From JBDSLU01 sp963844435 (GTDB lineage Bacteria > Acidobacteriota > Vicinamibacteria > Vicinamibacterales > Vicinamibacteraceae): a stretch of DNA of 64,000 nucleotides. This document shows, in pieces, positions 19,487 to 27,422 of this stretch (its first letter is position 1; every line of letters begins with the position of its first letter). Where the stretch lies: the NCBI GenBank assembly GCA_963844435.1, contig CAWJOG010000004.1, positions 248,001 to 312,000 on the forward strand, in the 5' to 3' direction. A program made the position numbers and the translations under genes. The notes beneath the pieces were generated by a model that saw only the letters and a list, made by a program, of their open reading frames with translations, was not told the DNA's origin and did not search any database.

Positions 19487-19492
19487 TATGAT
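19487..19492 (+). promoter_or_regulatory. -10 element before the NDP-sugar pyrophosphorylase gene
   Basis: TATGAT ends 11 nt before the ATG at 19504. No Shine-Dalgarno sequence and no good -35 hexamer are visible. This fits a very short or absent 5' leader, as at aroC. Confidence 0.4.
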
Positions 19493-19503
19493 CCCGGGTT
19501 GCC

Positions 19504-20556
19504 ATGAAGGCCATCCTCCTCGCCGGCGGAAAGGGCACGCGGCTCAGGCCGCTCACGCTCCACACGCCCAAGCCCATCGTCCCGATCTTCAACCGCCCGT
19601 TCCTGCACTATCAGATCGACCTGCTCAAGCAGGTCCCCGGGCTCAACGAGGTGATCCTCAGCCTCAACTACCAGCCGCGCCGCATCGAGGACGTCTTCGG
19701 CGACGGCCGCGGCGTCGGGCTGCCGATCCGCTACCTCGTCGAGCCGCAGCCGCTCGGCACCGGCGGCGCGATCAAGTTCACCGAGCCGCACCTCGACGGA
19801 CCGGTCATCGTCTTCAACGGCGACGTCCTGACCGAGATCGACCTCAACGCCGTGCTGGCGCTGCATCGCTCGCGCAAGGCCAAGGCGACCATCGTGCTGA
19901 CGCCGGTCGAGAACCCGACCGCCTACGGCCTGGTCGAGACGGCGCCGGACGGCGCCGTGCAGCGCTTCCTGGAGAAGCCGAAGCCGGACGAGATCACCAC
20001 GCACAACATCAACGCCGGCATCTACATCCTCGAGCCCGAGACCTTCGATCGCATCCCGAAGGACACGCCCTACTCGATCGAGCGCAGCTACTTCCCGTCG
20101 CTCGTCGAGCGCGGCGAAACGTTCGTCGCCTACGTCTACAACGGCTACTGGATCGACATCGGAACGCCGGAGAAGTACACGCAGGTCCACAACGACATCA
20201 TGAGCGGCGCGTTCTCGGCGGCGCCGTTCGCCGGGACCACGGATGCCGTGATCGCCGACGGCGCCAGGATCGAGGAAGGCGCGGTCGTCGAAGGCCCGTG
20301 CTTCATCGACGAGGGGACGGTGGTCCGCCCTGGCGCGCGGGTCGAACCCTTCTCCGTCATCGGCCGCGAGTGCCACATCGAGGAGTCAGCGGTCGTGCGC
20401 GGCTCGATCGTCTGGAGCGGCTCGTGGATCGGCCGTGAGGCGCTGGTCGATCGCGCGATCGTCGGGCGGAACGCCCACGTCGGCCGCAACGCCACCGTCA
20501 GCCCGGGGCGGATCCTCGGCGACAAGTCCGTGCTCACCGACTTCACGCAGGCCTGA
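19504..20556 (+). CDS. NDP-sugar pyrophosphorylase (mannose-1-phosphate guanylyltransferase-like) with left-handed beta-helix
   Basis: Activates a sugar 1-phosphate with an NTP. The nucleotidyltransferase signature AILLAGGKGTRLRPLT is at residues 3-18, and FNGDVLTEID near 110 gives the metal-binding Asp. The lysine block FLEKPKPDE and the NAGIYILEPE motif follow. From ~245 a hexapeptide-repeat tail appears (DGARIEEGAVVEGPCFIDEG, VVRPGARVEPFSVIG), as in GMP-mannose pyrophosphorylases. The total length is 350 residues. The next gene is a phosphomannomutase/phosphoglucomutase, the enzyme that makes its substrate, which supports GDP-mannose or a related activated hexose as the product. Confidence 0.87.
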   Translation: MKAILLAGGKGTRLRPLTLHTPKPIVPIFNRPFLHYQIDLLKQVPGLNEVILSLNYQPRRIEDVFGDGRGVGLPIRYLVEPQPLGTGGAIKFTEPHLDGPVIVFNGDVLTEIDLNAVLALHRSRKAKATIVLTPVENPTAYGLVETAPDGAVQRFLEKPKPDEITTHNINAGIYILEPETFDRIPKDTPYSIERSYFPSLVERGETFVAYVYNGYWIDIGTPEKYTQVHNDIMSGAFSAAPFAGTTDAVIADGARIEEGAVVEGPCFIDEGTVVRPGARVEPFSVIGRECHIEESAVVRGSIVWSGSWIGREALVDRAIVGRNAHVGRNATVSPGRILGDKSVLTDFTQA

Positions 20557-20593
20557 CCCGGTCGCGACGCGCGCGGCCCTTCCCCCAAACGAC

Positions 20594-21952
20594 ATGTCTG
20601 AAATCATCCCCGGCATCTTCAAGGCCTACGACATCCGCGGTCTCTACCCCGGCGAGATCCACGAGATGGTCGCGCACGAGATCGGCGGCGCCTACGTCAC
20701 CTACCTGAACGCGAAGCGCATCGGCGTGTCGCGCGACATGCGCGTCTCGTCGCCGGCGCTGATGGACGCCTTCGTGGCCGGCGCCCGCGGCCAGGGCTGC
20801 GACGTCGTCGACTACGGCATGCAGGCGACCGACATGATCTACTTCGCGGTGGTGCGCGACGGTCTCGACGGCGGGGTCCAGATCACCGCCTCGCACAACC
20901 CCAAGCAGTACAACGGCATCAAGATGGTCCGGAAGGGGGCGCAGCCGCTGTCGGGCGACGAAGGGATCGGCGAGATCCGCGACATGGTGGTGGCCAAGAC
21001 GACGCCGCCAAAGGCGCCGCGAGCCGGCGCGCTGACCCAGGCCAACGTCCTCGACGACTACACGAAGACGGTGATGGGCTTCATCGACCAGAGCCTGATC
21101 AAGCCGTTCAACGTCGTGCTCGACGCGGCCAATGGCATGGCCGGCCTGGTGGCGCCCAAGCTGTTCGATCAGCTCCCCTGCAAGACGACGCGGCTCGCCT
21201 TCACGCCCGACGGGACGTTCCCGAACTACGAGGCCAACCCGCTGATCGAGGAGAACCGCCGGGTCGTCACCGAGCGGGTGCTCCGCGAGAAGGCCGACAT
21301 CGGCATCGCCTGGGACGGCGACGCCGATCGCGTGTTCTTCATCGACGGCAACGGCGAGTTCATCGCCGGCGATTTCATCACGGCGCTGCTCGCCGAAGCC
21401 TTCCTGATCCGCCAGCCGGGCCAGGCGATCGTCTACGACGTCCGGGCCAGCTACGCGGTCAAGGACACGGTCGCGCGCTACAACGGCTCCGCCCACATGA
21501 ACCGCGTCGGCCACGCCTTCTTCAAGGGCCGGATGCGTGAGACCAACGCCGTCTTCGGCGGCGAGGTGACCGGGCACTACTACTTCCGCGACTTCTACTA
21601 CTGCGACAACGGGTTCATCCCGGCGCTGCTGATCCTCGAGCTGATGTCGCGCAAGAACCAGACGCTGGCGCAGCTGCTCGAGCCGCTGCGGGAGAAGTAC
21701 TTCATCTCGGGCGAGATCAACACGCGCGTCGCCGACATGTCGCTGTGCAAGGCCAAGATCGACGGGCTCGCCGCGAAGTACACGGACGCCCGCGTCTACA
21801 TGATGGACGGCGTGTCGGTCGAGTACCCGACGTGGCACTTCAATGTCCGCGCGTCGAACACGGAGCCGCTGATCCGCCTGAACCTCGAGGCCACCACCGA
21901 GGCCGAGATGCAGGCGAAGCGCGACGAGGTGATCGGCTACATCCGAAGCTGA
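20594..21952 (+). CDS. phosphomannomutase/phosphoglucomutase
   Basis: Interconverts hexose 6-phosphate and 1-phosphate through a phosphoserine enzyme. The 452-residue protein has the four family landmarks: start FKAYDIRGLYPGEI, the phosphoserine loop GVQITASHNPKQYNGIKMV (Ser ~102), the Mg loop WDGDADRVFFID, and the sugar-binding loop GEVTGHYYFRDFYYCDNG. The phosphate-binding C-terminus is VRASNTEPLIRLNLEA. The ATG at 20594 gives the conserved N-terminus. The 37-bp gap after the pyrophosphorylase gene suggests co-transcription. It feeds mannose-1-phosphate to the enzyme above. Confidence 0.93.
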   Translation: MSEIIPGIFKAYDIRGLYPGEIHEMVAHEIGGAYVTYLNAKRIGVSRDMRVSSPALMDAFVAGARGQGCDVVDYGMQATDMIYFAVVRDGLDGGVQITASHNPKQYNGIKMVRKGAQPLSGDEGIGEIRDMVVAKTTPPKAPRAGALTQANVLDDYTKTVMGFIDQSLIKPFNVVLDAANGMAGLVAPKLFDQLPCKTTRLAFTPDGTFPNYEANPLIEENRRVVTERVLREKADIGIAWDGDADRVFFIDGNGEFIAGDFITALLAEAFLIRQPGQAIVYDVRASYAVKDTVARYNGSAHMNRVGHAFFKGRMRETNAVFGGEVTGHYYFRDFYYCDNGFIPALLILELMSRKNQTLAQLLEPLREKYFISGEINTRVADMSLCKAKIDGLAAKYTDARVYMMDGVSVEYPTWHFNVRASNTEPLIRLNLEATTEAEMQAKRDEVIGYIRS

Positions 21953-22038
21953 ACGCGCCGGCGGCGCCACGACCGGTGTCACGTCCGCGGCCTCGCTGAC
22001 GTATGCTTTTCAGCGCAGACATGTTGCGCCGGGAGGTC

Positions 22039-22539
22039 ATGGCGACCGCGATCGATGCCGCACTGGTCAAGTTCACGCTTCGCGAACGTCCGATCTCGGG
22101 AGGTCGATTGCCTTCTATCGGGCGCTGCTCGGGACGGAACCGGCCAAGGTGCGGGACAACTACGCCAAGTTCGACCTGGCCGAGCCGCTGCTGGTGCTGT
22201 CATTGATCCCGGGCCGTCCCGTGGCCGGCGGGCACCTGAACCACGCCGGCCTGCGCGTGCGCAACGCCGAGGAACTGGCGCGAGATCCGGGTGACCGCCC
22301 GGACGCCGACGGTGCCGTCGCCGGCGGCGCTGCATCGCGCCATCTATCTCGGACCAATGGCCCAGGTGACCGACGACTTCGGTAACATCTATCGCCGCGG
22401 GGCGATCGCGACGATTGCCGCCCGGGACTGGGAGATGCTGTCGGCGAGTCCGTCGCGGGACGCCTTCCTGCTGCTGGGCCCGGACGTGCTCCCGCTCGGC
22501 GTCACGGACGCAGGCTGCTGCGCAGGCGGACCGCGATAA
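22039..22539 (+). pseudogene. cadI/arsI'-'arsM-like deletion-fusion remnant
   Basis: An RBS (GGGAGG) and an ATG at 22039 lead into a CadI/ArsI-type vicinal-oxygen-chelate protein: VKFHAS (after restoring one C near 22076), RSIAFYRALLGTEPAKV, NYAKFDLAEPLLVLSLIPG and LNHAGLRVRNAEELA. At ~22280 it switches to a different kind of C-terminus: REIRVTARTPTVPSPAALHR, then YLGPMAQVTDDFGNIYRRG and a Cys-Cys tail (DAGCCAGGPR). This resembles the end of ArsM-type arsenic methyltransferases. The metal-binding second half of the VOC protein and the methyltransferase core are missing. This is the same architecture as the dppB/dppC remnant at 2.7-3.0 kb. The ArsM assignment is less certain than the CadI one. 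Confidence 0.6.
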
Positions 22540-22570
22540 CCCCGAACCCGCCGCGGCGTAGTACGCAGGC

Positions 22571-22978
22571 ATGCGCTCATCCGCCCGCGCGGCCGCGCGG
22601 CCCGCCGCCTGGAAGACCATGGTCGCGCTCGGCGTCGTTGGACTCGTGCTCGGCGTCGCGGGGGTGGGACTGGTCGTCGCGACAGGGTCCGCCTACGTCC
22701 GCCCGCCGGTGGATCTCTCGTTCGCCGACGCCGACGCCACGTATGACGCCTGCCAGGGCTTCGTCCGCACACAGATCAAAGCACCGGGTCCGGTGACCTT
22801 CGCACCGATCGGGCGGCGGACGGTCCGTCGATACGCCGACGGCCGCGTCCTGGTCCGGTCGCACGCAGACGCCACCAACGCCGCCGGACGCCTCGTCGAA
22901 ATCCGCATTACCTGCAGGATGCGCCCGCTCGGTGGCGATCGCTGGGACCTCGAAGGCCTCGCCCTGCGCAGCGACTGA
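22571..22978 (+). CDS. small membrane-anchored protein of unknown function
   Basis: 135 residues with one transmembrane segment (~16-42, VALGVVGLVLGVAGVGLVVA) and an outer domain. That domain has the pattern CQGFVRTQIKAPGPVTFAP, then VLVRSHADATNAAGRLVEIRITCRM, i.e. two Cys flanking a small beta-rich unit. The Cxx(F/Y)V...LxxPxxxxF...AxNxxG...(F/I)xC pattern is widespread in small bacterial envelope proteins, but I know no assigned function. The start at 22571 is the only one that keeps the full membrane segment with a basic N-terminus. Confidence 0.65.
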   Translation: MRSSARAAARPAAWKTMVALGVVGLVLGVAGVGLVVATGSAYVRPPVDLSFADADATYDACQGFVRTQIKAPGPVTFAPIGRRTVRRYADGRVLVRSHADATNAAGRLVEIRITCRMRPLGGDRWDLEGLALRSD

Positions 22979-22988
22979 GCGCTCGACG

Positions 22989-23489
22989 TCAGGGTGCGAC
23001 CGGCGTCGGCTCGATGCGGCCGGACATCTGGCCACCGACCTCGCCGTGCTGCCACGTGCCGGCGTAGCGGTCGCCGGAGAAAAGCAGCCGCACCGTGAAC
23101 GTGCCGATGCCGGGCAGGTTCGTGTCGGTCATCATGATCACCGGCGTGTCGCCGACGAAGTGCAGGGGTACGACGATCGGCAGGCCGCTCTGCCCCGCCG
23201 CGCCGCAACAGTCCATCTTCGCGTTGAAGCGCCAGCTGTTCTCGCCCACTTTCTCGACGCTGGCGATCTCGTAGCGATCGGCGCTCGGCGGCCGGGGGTT
23301 GCGGCCGTCCACGGTGAACGAACCCACCAGCGTCACGTTGCGCATGCGGGCGGCGAAGGCGCGCTCGGCCGGCGGCAGCGTCGCAGGATCGATGACGGAC
23401 CCAATCCCCGACCGGCCGGCGAGCCAGCCGAGACCACACATCATCCCCAGCCCCAGCAGGAGGAACGTGAGTTTGACGAGCTTGAGCAT
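22989..23489 (-). CDS. predicted exported protein of unknown function
   Basis: About 166 residues. The ATG at 23489 gives a signal-anchor start (MLKLVKLTFLLLGLGMMCGL); longer upstream readings lack homology-like features. The mature part contains SFTVDGRNPRPPSADRYEIA and VGENSWRFNAKMDCCG. It ends with FVGDTPVIMMTDTNLPGIGT and GTWQHGEVGGQMSGRI. The ordered strands suggest a small beta-barrel that measures or binds something outside the membrane. It is convergent with the small gene to its left, with a 10-bp gap. Confidence 0.6.
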   Translation of the reverse strand: MLKLVKLTFLLLGLGMMCGLGWLAGRSGIGSVIDPATLPPAERAFAARMRNVTLVGSFTVDGRNPRPPSADRYEIASVEKVGENSWRFNAKMDCCGAAGQSGLPIVVPLHFVGDTPVIMMTDTNLPGIGTFTVRLLFSGDRYAGTWQHGEVGGQMSGRIEPTPVAP

Positions 23490-23558
23490 GGCTGAGGATA
23501 CGCCGGCCGCCCGGATGGCGTTCAGGCGGCCGGGCAGGGTTGTTGCAACTCGACCGGC

Positions 23559-23924
23559 ATGACTCCGAAGCAAAGCCCTGCCGTCGATCCCCTGACGCCT
23601 GACGCACCCAGCTTGACCGAGTCGATGCCGACTCCTGCCGCTCCAGCACCCGCCGCGCTCCGGTGCGTCCAGCGCCCCACCGGCGAATGGTTCACCTTCG
23701 CGACCGGCAACGCCCCCGGCAAGGACACGCCGGATGCTACCGACCTGCTGACCGAAGCGGAAACGCGCGGACAGCTTCGCGGCCGCGGAGTGTCGGACGC
23801 TGACGCCGACGCGCAGATTGCGGCGGCCCGAGCCAGGCCGGAATTCAGCGGCGACGAACTGCCGCTGCCCGATCCGGTGGTCGGCGGCCCGGCACGCAGT
23901 GCCCCGAGAGGCAGCGCGGAGTAG
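23559..23924 (+). CDS. hypothetical protein, Pro/Ala-rich
   Basis: 121 residues, no membrane segment. A Pro/Thr/Ala-rich start (residues 1-34) is followed by RCVQRPTGEWFTFATGNAPG and an Asp/Ala-rich region (SDADADAQIAAARARPEF). The last part resembles a short helix followed by a disordered Pro/Gly tail. It is not a recognised family. Coding is supported only by codon use and by its isolated, non-overlapped position; it could be spurious. Confidence 0.4.
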   Translation: MTPKQSPAVDPLTPDAPSLTESMPTPAAPAPAALRCVQRPTGEWFTFATGNAPGKDTPDATDLLTEAETRGQLRGRGVSDADADAQIAAARARPEFSGDELPLPDPVVGGPARSAPRGSAE

Positions 23925-23936
23925 CCGAAGCCCCGG

Positions 23937-24272
23937 CTACTCGTCCGCACCGGGCACGCTGGCACGGTCGGCTGTCGCGTCCGGGCTCGTCCCCGTCCCG
24001 ACTCGTCCGCCGCCGACGGCCATCGTCCGGCCCTCGCGGAACGGGTCGACTTCGCCGTCGGACGGCCGCAGCAGCTGGTGATCCCAGCGCAGGTACATCG
24101 ATCCGTCGCCGCCGGCGATCAGGTACTCGTAGGCGAGCTGGCCGTCGTCCGTCTTCGACAAGGCGACCGCGGCGACGGTTCCCCATCGCCACTTCTGCGC
24201 ACCCTTGGGGGTGTGGACGTCTCTCCACGCGACTCGCTGCGTGATCATGAATCGGGCCGGCGGGCTGGCCAT
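23937..24272 (-). CDS. hypothetical protein
   Basis: 111 residues, no signal peptide. The core WRWGTVAAVALSKTDDGQLA and YEYLIAGGDGSMYLRWDHQL reads like a compact beta-sheet domain with conserved aromatic residues, and coding is credible. The last ~35 residues are polar and probably disordered. It is convergent with the preceding small gene (12-bp gap). About 220 bp between this start and the transglycosylase stop show nothing recognisable. Confidence 0.5.
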   Translation of the reverse strand: MASPPARFMITQRVAWRDVHTPKGAQKWRWGTVAAVALSKTDDGQLAYEYLIAGGDGSMYLRWDHQLLRPSDGEVDPFREGRTMAVGGGRVGTGTSPDATADRASVPGADE

Positions 24273-24494
24273 TTCGGTCTCTGCAGGCGCACCTGTGCTC
24301 TACCGACGATGCGGGGGCTCATCGTCTGACAGGGATGATGCGGATGATACGCGTGTGGATGGGGTCCACCCGCCACGAGTGGTACCGCGATGGGACGAGC
24401 CGCCCCAACGCATCGGTGTGCCCCCTGGCGAGGACAGCGCGTCCGACGACATTGGGAGGCGGCGGGAGACGGTGGAGCGGCCTGCGCCGCGGAG

Positions 24495-26106
24495 CTACTT
24501 GGGCTTGGAGGCCGGCATCGCCGCCTTGGCGGCCGCCCGGCGGTCGGCCGCCTCGACGACCAGCCGGTACGCCACGTAGTACTTGTAGATGTTCGCGACG
24601 TAGGTCACCGTCTCGCGGCCGATCCGCTCGGCCGCGATCACTTCCACGTTGCCGAACCAGAGGTTCGGATTGAGCCCGGCCTTCTCCGCCTCTCTCCGCA
24701 GCTGGCGAACGCGGCCCGGTCCCGCGTTGTAGGACGCGAACGTGAACAGCATCTTGTTCAGGTGGTCCATCGGCTCGTCCTTGAAGAACGTGTCCGACGT
24801 CACGCGCATGTATTTGACGCCGGCGTGGATGTTCGGCTCGATCTGCCTGATGTCGCCGACCTTCAGCTCCTTGCCGGTCGCGGGCATGACCTGCATGATC
24901 CCGACCGCGCCGACCGCGCTCTTGGCGTTGTGATCGAGCTGGGATTCCTGGTACCCCTGGGCGGCCATGAGCAGGTAGTCCAGGCTGTACTGGTCGCTGT
25001 ATTTCCGGAACAGCTGGACGAGCGCCAGGAACTTCTTGCGCTCGGCCTCGGATGCCGCGCGCTTCGCGTAGGTCGTGTTGACGAGGTATTTCCGCTCGAC
25101 GACGTTGCCGAAGGCCGTTCCCAGCCCATAGTTCCCCATGAACGTGTTGAGGGCCTGCGACAGCTGCGGGCTGTTCTTCCGGATGGCGACGGCCAGCGTG
25201 CCCCCGGTGCGGACGGCCACGTCGTCGTGCACCGTGAGGTTCGTGAAGACCTTCTTCCAGAAGCCCGCGAGATAGTCGTCGACGACGATCGCCGGGATGA
25301 GACCGGCGTTCACCATCTCGAGCAGGTCGTCGTCTTCGAGGTTGTCCGGCGCGAGGCGAATCTCCACCGGCGGCTTGCCCTCTGCCTTGAACTTCTCGTT
25401 GAGCGCGAGGAGGCTCTCGTGGTAGCGTGCCCTTCTCGCGGACGAACACCTCCCGGCCCGACAGGTCCGCTACCGAAGCGAGCGGCGGCTGGCCGGCGGC
25501 GGTGACGACAATCTCGCTGACGTTCATCCGGGTGGGATTGGTGAAGTCGACGAACTTCTGGAGCGCAGGCCGTATCGTGAGCTGCGCCGCCACCAGATCG
25601 ACCTTGCCGTCGACGAGCGCCGGAAGCAACTGGGCGCGCGGCAGCGGCAGGAAGGCGACGAAGATCTTGTGGTCGAGGCCCGTCTTGAAATGCGTGTTCA
25701 GCCGCTCTTCGACGAGCTGCCCGTACTCGTGCGCGATGCCGCGCTGGACGCCCTTGTCGAGGAAGTAGAACGTGCGATTGAACGTCACGCCAATCCGCAC
25801 GATCCGCCGTTTGACCATGCGCGTCGAGGTCGCCGGTGAATGGCTTCAGGACGAGGTCGCGCACGCCCGGCGGCAGCTGCGTTTCGAGCTGCGAGGGCGG
25901 TAGCGCATCAGCCGGCTCATCGGCTGCCGCCGCCGCAGCCTGCGGCGCGGGAGCAGGCGTGTCCTGCGGGGCGGATGCAGGTTTTCCTGCGGCGCGGAGG
26001 CAGCCTTCTCTTGCGGCGCGGCTGAGCTGTCGTCCTTGCCGCCGCACGCCGCGACCGTGATCGCGATGCCCGCCAGCAGCGCCGCCGCTCCGATCTTCGT
26101 CCTCAT
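24495..26106 (-). CDS. mltF: MltF-like membrane-bound lytic transglycosylase lipoprotein, three frameshifts
   Basis: Cleaves peptidoglycan glycan strands. A lipoprotein signal (AALLAGIAITVAAC, Cys ~19) is followed by an Ala/Pro/Gln-rich linker. Next comes a solute-binding (SBP_bac_3-like) domain (RIGVTFNRTFYFLD, KVDLVAAQLTI, DLSGREVFVREKGT), then the SLT domain. In the SLT domain the catalytic Glu is in AAQGYQESQLDH, with GAVGIMQVMPATG and FASYNAGPGRVRQLR. This two-domain layout is that of MltF. Single-base shifts occur near 25427 (KGT to YHESLLALNEKF), 25820 and 25985; translation resumes correctly after each. All motifs are intact, so sequencing error is likelier than decay. Confidence 0.82.
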
Positions 26107-26456
26107 GAAGGTCTCGACCATCGATTCCAGCGGGGAGACACACGTGGAGCAATCCGAACGGGATGGAGCGTAGCAAGTGTCTCCGTCAACCGGCCATTGC
26201 CTCTTGGGCTCATCGCTCGCCCCCAGCACCATTGGTCCAACTCAACCGCCCTGTGGCCCGCGCCCGCCTGCGGCCTGGCCAACGCAATGGCGCTACGCGG
26301 CCTCGTGTTGACGGCAAAGGTAGCAGCGGCGTCGACGGAGCGCACCGGGGGGAACCACGGGACGAGACGTGGAAAGTACGGGAAGGCCGACCGGATATCC
26401 CGGTGGTCACCGCTGACCGAGTCCCGGACGCACGGTCAGCTTGCCGATGTCGGCGG
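26107..26456. other. intergenic region left of the island, no gene seen
   Basis: 350 bp between the transglycosylase start and the left att copy. It should contain the transglycosylase promoter. No convincing open frame or RNA gene; short Arg-rich readings here have no family features. Confidence 0.5.
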
Positions 26457-26474
26457 TGGAGCGGGCTACGGGAA
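26457..26474 (+). repeat. att duplication, distal copy
   Basis: Eighteen bases identical to 29698-29715, the tRNA-Gly 3' end on the opposite strand. Matching to the tRNA resumes after single mismatches at 26475 and 26480. It marks the left boundary of the island. Confidence 0.8.
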
Positions 26475-26631
26475 GCGAAACCGACTAATCATTATTTCTA
26501 AGTGGGTATGGCGCGCGACTTCTGGTGCCAAGCGCTCGATCCTCAATGCCTTAGAGCTGCGCGAATATTCACTGGCGTTCGCGCGATTCCCCGCGATTCT
26601 CCCCGAGTTCTGGAGACATTCTGGAGACGTT

Positions 26632-26749
26632 CTAGCTTTCAAAGAGGTTTCTTGAGAGCCCGGACTGCCGGATGATGCTGGACAGAGTACCTGCTTTGAT
26701 CTCCGAATGATCGGGAACTGTCGTGAAGACTTGGTGGCGGGCCAGCCGG
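26632..26749 (-). pseudogene. hicA-like toxin fragment
   Basis: Directly downstream of the hicB-like gene, the minus strand reads HQVFTTVPDHSEIKAGTLSS, then IIRQSGLSRNLFES and a stop. This matches the C-terminal half of HicA mRNA interferases (TxPxHxEIxxGTLxxIIRQxGL). The N-terminal ~30 residues, including the region with the catalytic His of the GSHH motif, are not found upstream, where hicB ends. It is therefore a truncated toxin left beside its antitoxin. Confidence 0.65.
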
Positions 26750-26956
26750 TCACGCCGCCTGGAACGTGACGTTGAGAAACTCGGCGGGCTCTTCCCGGTT
26801 TTCGAGACGTTCGGCGATCACGCGGAGCGCCAGGGCCTGGACGCCGGCTACCGCTTCATCACGATCCTGCCCGTAGCACAACACGCCGGGCAGAGCGGCA
26901 ACCTCGGCGATCCAGCGACCGTCTTCTTCGCGTTCGAGTTCGACCGTGAAAGTCAC
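26750..26956 (-). CDS. hicB: HicB-family antitoxin-like protein
   Basis: 68 residues from a GTG at 26956. The sequence VTFTVELEREEDGRWIAEVA, then LPGVLCYGQDRDEAVAGVQA, is the typical HicB fold (partial RNase-H-like domain: xExDxDGxWxAxxPxLPGxxxxGxTxxEAxxN). It lacks a C-terminal DNA-binding domain, so it is the short form. The hicA-like fragment follows immediately. In an intact system HicB neutralises HicA; here it has no complete partner. Confidence 0.75.
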   Translation of the reverse strand: MTFTVELEREEDGRWIAEVAALPGVLCYGQDRDEAVAGVQALALRVIAERLENREEPAEFLNVTFQAA

Positions 26957-27006
26957 GCCCGCAATGTACCATCCCGGCCGGTCATCAGCCAGCCTCCGCT
27001 CTCCAG

Positions 27007-27036
27007 TCAAACCTCGCCACGACGAGCAACTGTCAT
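27007..27036 (-). pseudogene. vestige of a PemK/MazF-type toxin start
   Basis: The ATG at 27036 overlaps the antitoxin stop by four bases (ATGA), as in many antitoxin-toxin pairs. It reads MTVARRGEV and then TGA at 27007. ARRGEVW is the conserved start of PemK/MazF toxins, and TGA stands where TGG (Trp) is expected. Downstream codons do not resemble the family, so the toxin is lost. Confidence 0.55.
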
Positions 27037-27221
27037 GCGGTGGACTCGCGCCGATCGAGCTCGACAAACAGCTGACCGGCGGCTGCGAGGAGGTCCTCGT
27101 CCCGCGGTAGGTCATGCGGCGAGAACCCCACGCGGCGGGCAAGCTCCGCCAACACTTCGGAGCGTTCTTGCTCTGGCAGTGCGTCGAATTCCGCGATCAG
27201 TCTTCTCGCACCCTGGGTCAT
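27033..27221 (-). CDS. small antitoxin-like protein, toxin partner lost
   Basis: 62 residues from the ATG at 27221: RRLIAEFDALPEQERSEVLA, then ELARRVGFSPHDLPRDEDLL and AAAGQLFVELDRRES. The amphipathic opening with DALPxxERxEVLxELxRR is common in small antitoxins paired with PemK/MazF. The ending LFxxLDRRE is also typical. Its stop overlaps the vestigial toxin start at 27036. It was presumably retained after inactivation of the toxin. A purine-rich AGGGTGGTGGC sits before the start. Confidence 0.6.
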   Translation of the reverse strand: MTQGARRLIAEFDALPEQERSEVLAELARRVGFSPHDLPRDEDLLAAAGQLFVELDRRESTA

Positions 27222-27422
27222 GCCACCACCCTCCCACGATGCCGGGCTCCGGTCAAGAAGCCGGCCCCTGACGGGGAGCGGCTCTCTTTGGGAGGAAGGG
27301 CGCTGGGCATCTTCGTGGCGAGCACGTATGTGCTTGGCAGTTGGGTCGGCGACCACGCGCGATCTGGCAACCAAAATGGTCTAAGCTCAGCGCGTCGTAG
27401 ATCAAATCACGGAGCCAGCTGA

